Source: Pseudomonadota bacterium
Lineage (GTDB): Bacteria > Myxococcota > UBA9042 > PHBI01
Length of the DNA: 32,639 nt
Reading direction: 5' to 3'
Assembly (NCBI GenBank): GCA_005772945.1
Contig: SXIE01000254.1
Location: 1-32,639, forward strand
Part shown: positions 31,209 through 32,639 of the stretch, in pieces
How the letters are laid out: every line of letters starts with the position of its first letter
Numbering within the stretch: the first letter of the stretch is position 1
Translations under genes and position numbers: made by a program
The notes under the pieces: model-generated
The model's input: only the letters and a program-made list of their open reading frames with translations
Databases searched by the model: none
Told to the model about the DNA's origin: nothing

Positions 31209-31975
31209 GAGACACCTCCCGGGCTCGGGCCGGATCGGCCGGATGGGGGCGTCGCATCGCCACCCGCGTCGTCCGCCGGGTCCGCGGTGAGCCAGAGGAC
31301 CGTCCCGACGATCGCCCCGGCGAGCGCGAGGCCGAAGCCGATGTCGGCGCCCGCACTGAACCCGCGGACGTCGCTCTGAAGGCCCTTGAAGCGCCGCCAA
31401 TCGGCGTCGTCGAGGGGGCTGCGCGCGGCGAGCGCCCGTGCGTCGTCGTAGCGCCCGAGCGCGACGCCACCAAGCACGGCGCCCGTGACGAGCGCGGCCC
31501 CGCCGATGCCCCACGCGACCCAGCTGCCGGTGCGGTTTGGAGCGGCGGGCGGCGTAGCGACCCCAGGGCCCACCTCAGGCCCGAGCTTGGGCCCGAGCTT
31601 GGGATCGCTCGTCTTCAGGCGCCGGACGGTCGCCAGGCGGGCCTCGACCTCGCCGCGATTGGCGCTCTCGGGATAGGTGGCGAGAAGCTTGGTGTACCAA
31701 GCGATGGCCCGATCCCAATGGCGCGCCTTCTCGTTCGCCCAGCCCGCGTTGAAGCAGTAGGCCGGGTCGGCGAAGAGGCCCCAGGCCTCCTCGAACGCCG
31801 TCGCGGCGTCGTCGAAGCGACCGGCCTTGAAGAGCTGCTCCCCCTCGCCGAAGCGCGCGAAGGCTCGTAGGGACGGCGCCTGGTCGGACGACGGCGGCCC
31901 GGCGTGAACGCCCCCGCGGGCCGTGACGAGCGCGAGCGCGACGGCAGCAGCGAGCGCGATGGGGGAGGACTTCAT
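31196..31975 (-). CDS. TPR-repeat membrane protein
   Basis: A 259-residue protein with a probable signal peptide (SPIALAAAVALALVTARGGVHA), then about two TPR units (38-120; FGEGEQLFKAGRFDDAATAFEEAWGLF, AYCFNAGWANEKARHWDRAIAWYTKLLATYP). A short LGPKLGPEVGPGV repeat follows (127-139), then two hydrophobic segments (151-173 and 211-230) separated by a charged loop, and a Gly/Pro-rich tail. This layout is common in myxobacterial proteins encoded beside PEGA-domain Ser/Thr kinases. Its ATG overlaps the stop of the upstream gene (ATGA) and its end overlaps the next lipoprotein, giving a tightly coupled set. Likely role: periplasmic protein-protein scaffold (inference). Confidence 0.85.
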   Translation of the reverse strand: MKSSPIALAAAVALALVTARGGVHAGPPSSDQAPSLRAFARFGEGEQLFKAGRFDDAATAFEEAWGLFADPAYCFNAGWANEKARHWDRAIAWYTKLLATYPESANRGEVEARLATVRRLKTSDPKLGPKLGPEVGPGVATPPAAPNRTGSWVAWGIGGAALVTGAVLGGVALGRYDDARALAARSPLDDADWRRFKGLQSDVRGFSAGADIGFGLALAGAIVGTVLWLTADPADDAGGDATPPSGRSGPSPGGVSWSF

Positions 31976-32639
31976 CGCGGCGTCGTGGTCCCGGGCGGTG
32001 GCGAGGGGCGCCAGAGACCGTCCGGGGTCTTGCCCGACGGGCCGCTCGGGCCTGGCGCACCGGGCTGGGTGGCCGGTTCGGGCTTGAACGTCGGGTCTGG
32101 CTTGCCCGGCGTGCCCGGTGTGGACGTCGCGGGCGCCTTGCCGAGCGGCTTGACCGTGAGCGGCGCGAGCGTCCGCGCCAGCGTCTGGTCGCCGTCGGGC
32201 GTCACCGGGACGACGAGCGGCACACGCCCGGGCGCCGCGAGCTCGAAGCGGATCGGGGCCGGCCCGCGCGGAACCTCGAGCGCGAACGGCGCGGCCCCGA
32301 CGACGGCGCCGTCGCGCGTCACGGTGGCACCGATCGGATCGATCTCGAAACGGAGCGTCACATGCCCCGGTACGGCCTCTGAAGGGCGCGTGAGGCCCGT
32401 CGCGGCCCCCGCGGCCTGCGCTGGCGTCGCGGACGCGTCGGCTCCGGTCTGGGTGGCGACGGGCGCGCCGGCCTGGGTCGCGACGACCGACGGATCGCTG
32501 GGCAGCTCGATCCGCACGAGGGATCCGGGCGCGGCCGCTCGCTCGCCCGCCGATGACGCCGCGGGGTCGTCACCGCCACCCGGACTCGCCACGCGCACGA
32601 CGACGAGGGCCGCCGCGGCCACCAGCGGAGCGGCCAGCC
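31972..32639 (-). CDS. C-terminal part of a membrane receptor with PEGA domain (probable Ser/Thr kinase; 5' end outside window)
   Basis: The minus-strand frame is open through the window edge, so only the last ~220 residues are seen. They begin with a transmembrane helix (LAAPLVAAAALVVVRVA), followed by a Thr/Ala/Gln linker. A PEGA-type beta domain comes next (HVTLRFEIDPIGATVTRDGAVVG, then APFALEVPRG and APGRVPLVVPVTP), and the end is Pro-rich and low-complexity. In Myxococcota this tail usually belongs to a transmembrane Hanks-type protein kinase whose catalytic domain precedes the helix. No kinase residues are in the window, so that identity is inferred from the architecture and the TPR neighbour. 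A GTG at 32622 is not the true start. Confidence 0.75.
   Translation of the reverse strand, partial: LAAPLVAAAALVVVRVASPGGGDDPAASSAGERAAAPGSLVRIELPSDPSVVATQAGAPVATQTGADASATPAQAAGAATGLTRPSEAVPGHVTLRFEIDPIGATVTRDGAVVGAAPFALEVPRGPAPIRFELAAPGRVPLVVPVTPDGDQTLARTLAPLTVKPLGKAPATSTPGTPGKPDPTFKPEPATQPGAPGPSGPSGKTPDGLWRPSPPPGTTTPR

Noticed and set aside
1..32639. tRNA, rRNA, insertion sequences, prophage or attachment sites
   Set aside because: None was recognised on either strand; gene content is chromosomal and base composition looks even throughout.

Overview
The window is high-GC DNA that reads like the chromosome of a myxobacterium-like (Myxococcota / former Deltaproteobacteria) Gram-negative bacterium. 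Pointers are an outer-membrane assembly gene pair (bamA, skp), many predicted lipoproteins, GTG starts, a PEGA-type receptor tail next to a TPR protein, repeated Ca-loop modules and three sigma-54-like promoters. The taxonomic call is inference; no rRNA or tRNA gene is visible.

Layout. 1-3739 (+): the end of bamA, a Skp/OmpH chaperone and a rhomboid protease. 3788-6556 (-): a small membrane protein, an IHF/HU-type DNA-binding protein and an SF1 helicase of the IGHMBP2/UPF1 type. 6626-8352 (+): elongation factor P overlapped by its modifying enzyme EpmA. 8353-8685: a 333-base regulatory gap with a near-consensus sigma-54 promoter. 8686-25049 (+): a large respiratory block. 25295-27521 (+): a DUF4398-like lipoprotein, an OmpA-type lipoprotein and a small Cys-containing lipoprotein. 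27596-32639 (-): a giant Ala-rich lipoprotein, then an overlapping three-gene set (PEGA receptor tail, TPR membrane protein, lipoprotein).

The respiratory block is the core of the window. In order it holds a surface-type decaheme OmcA/MtrC-family lipoprotein cytochrome with four EF-hand-like repeats and a Cys/Thr-rich insertion; a formate/nitrite-family channel; a soluble NAD-type formate dehydrogenase made of a fused NuoE-NuoF-like subunit and a Cys-containing catalytic subunit; an unrecognised Cys/His-rich protein; a complete periplasmic type II molybdoenzyme operon (Tat-exported catalytic subunit, four-cluster iron-sulfur subunit, lipoprotein haem-b subunit, TorD-like chaperone); and a MOSC-domain protein. 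The molybdoenzyme looks closest to the nitrate reductase / nitrite oxidoreductase side of the family, but its substrate cannot be read from sequence alone. Its first Fe-S site has Cys-Asp-Cys-Cys instead of the His-Cys-Cys-Cys of E. coli NarG.

A working model, which is inference, is that formate or nitrite crosses by the channel, formate is oxidised to give NADH, and a periplasmic molybdoenzyme exchanges electrons with a quinone or cytochrome pool. The decaheme lipoprotein would offer a route to extracellular donors or acceptors. No MtrA/MtrB-type conduit genes are in the window, so that link is unproven.
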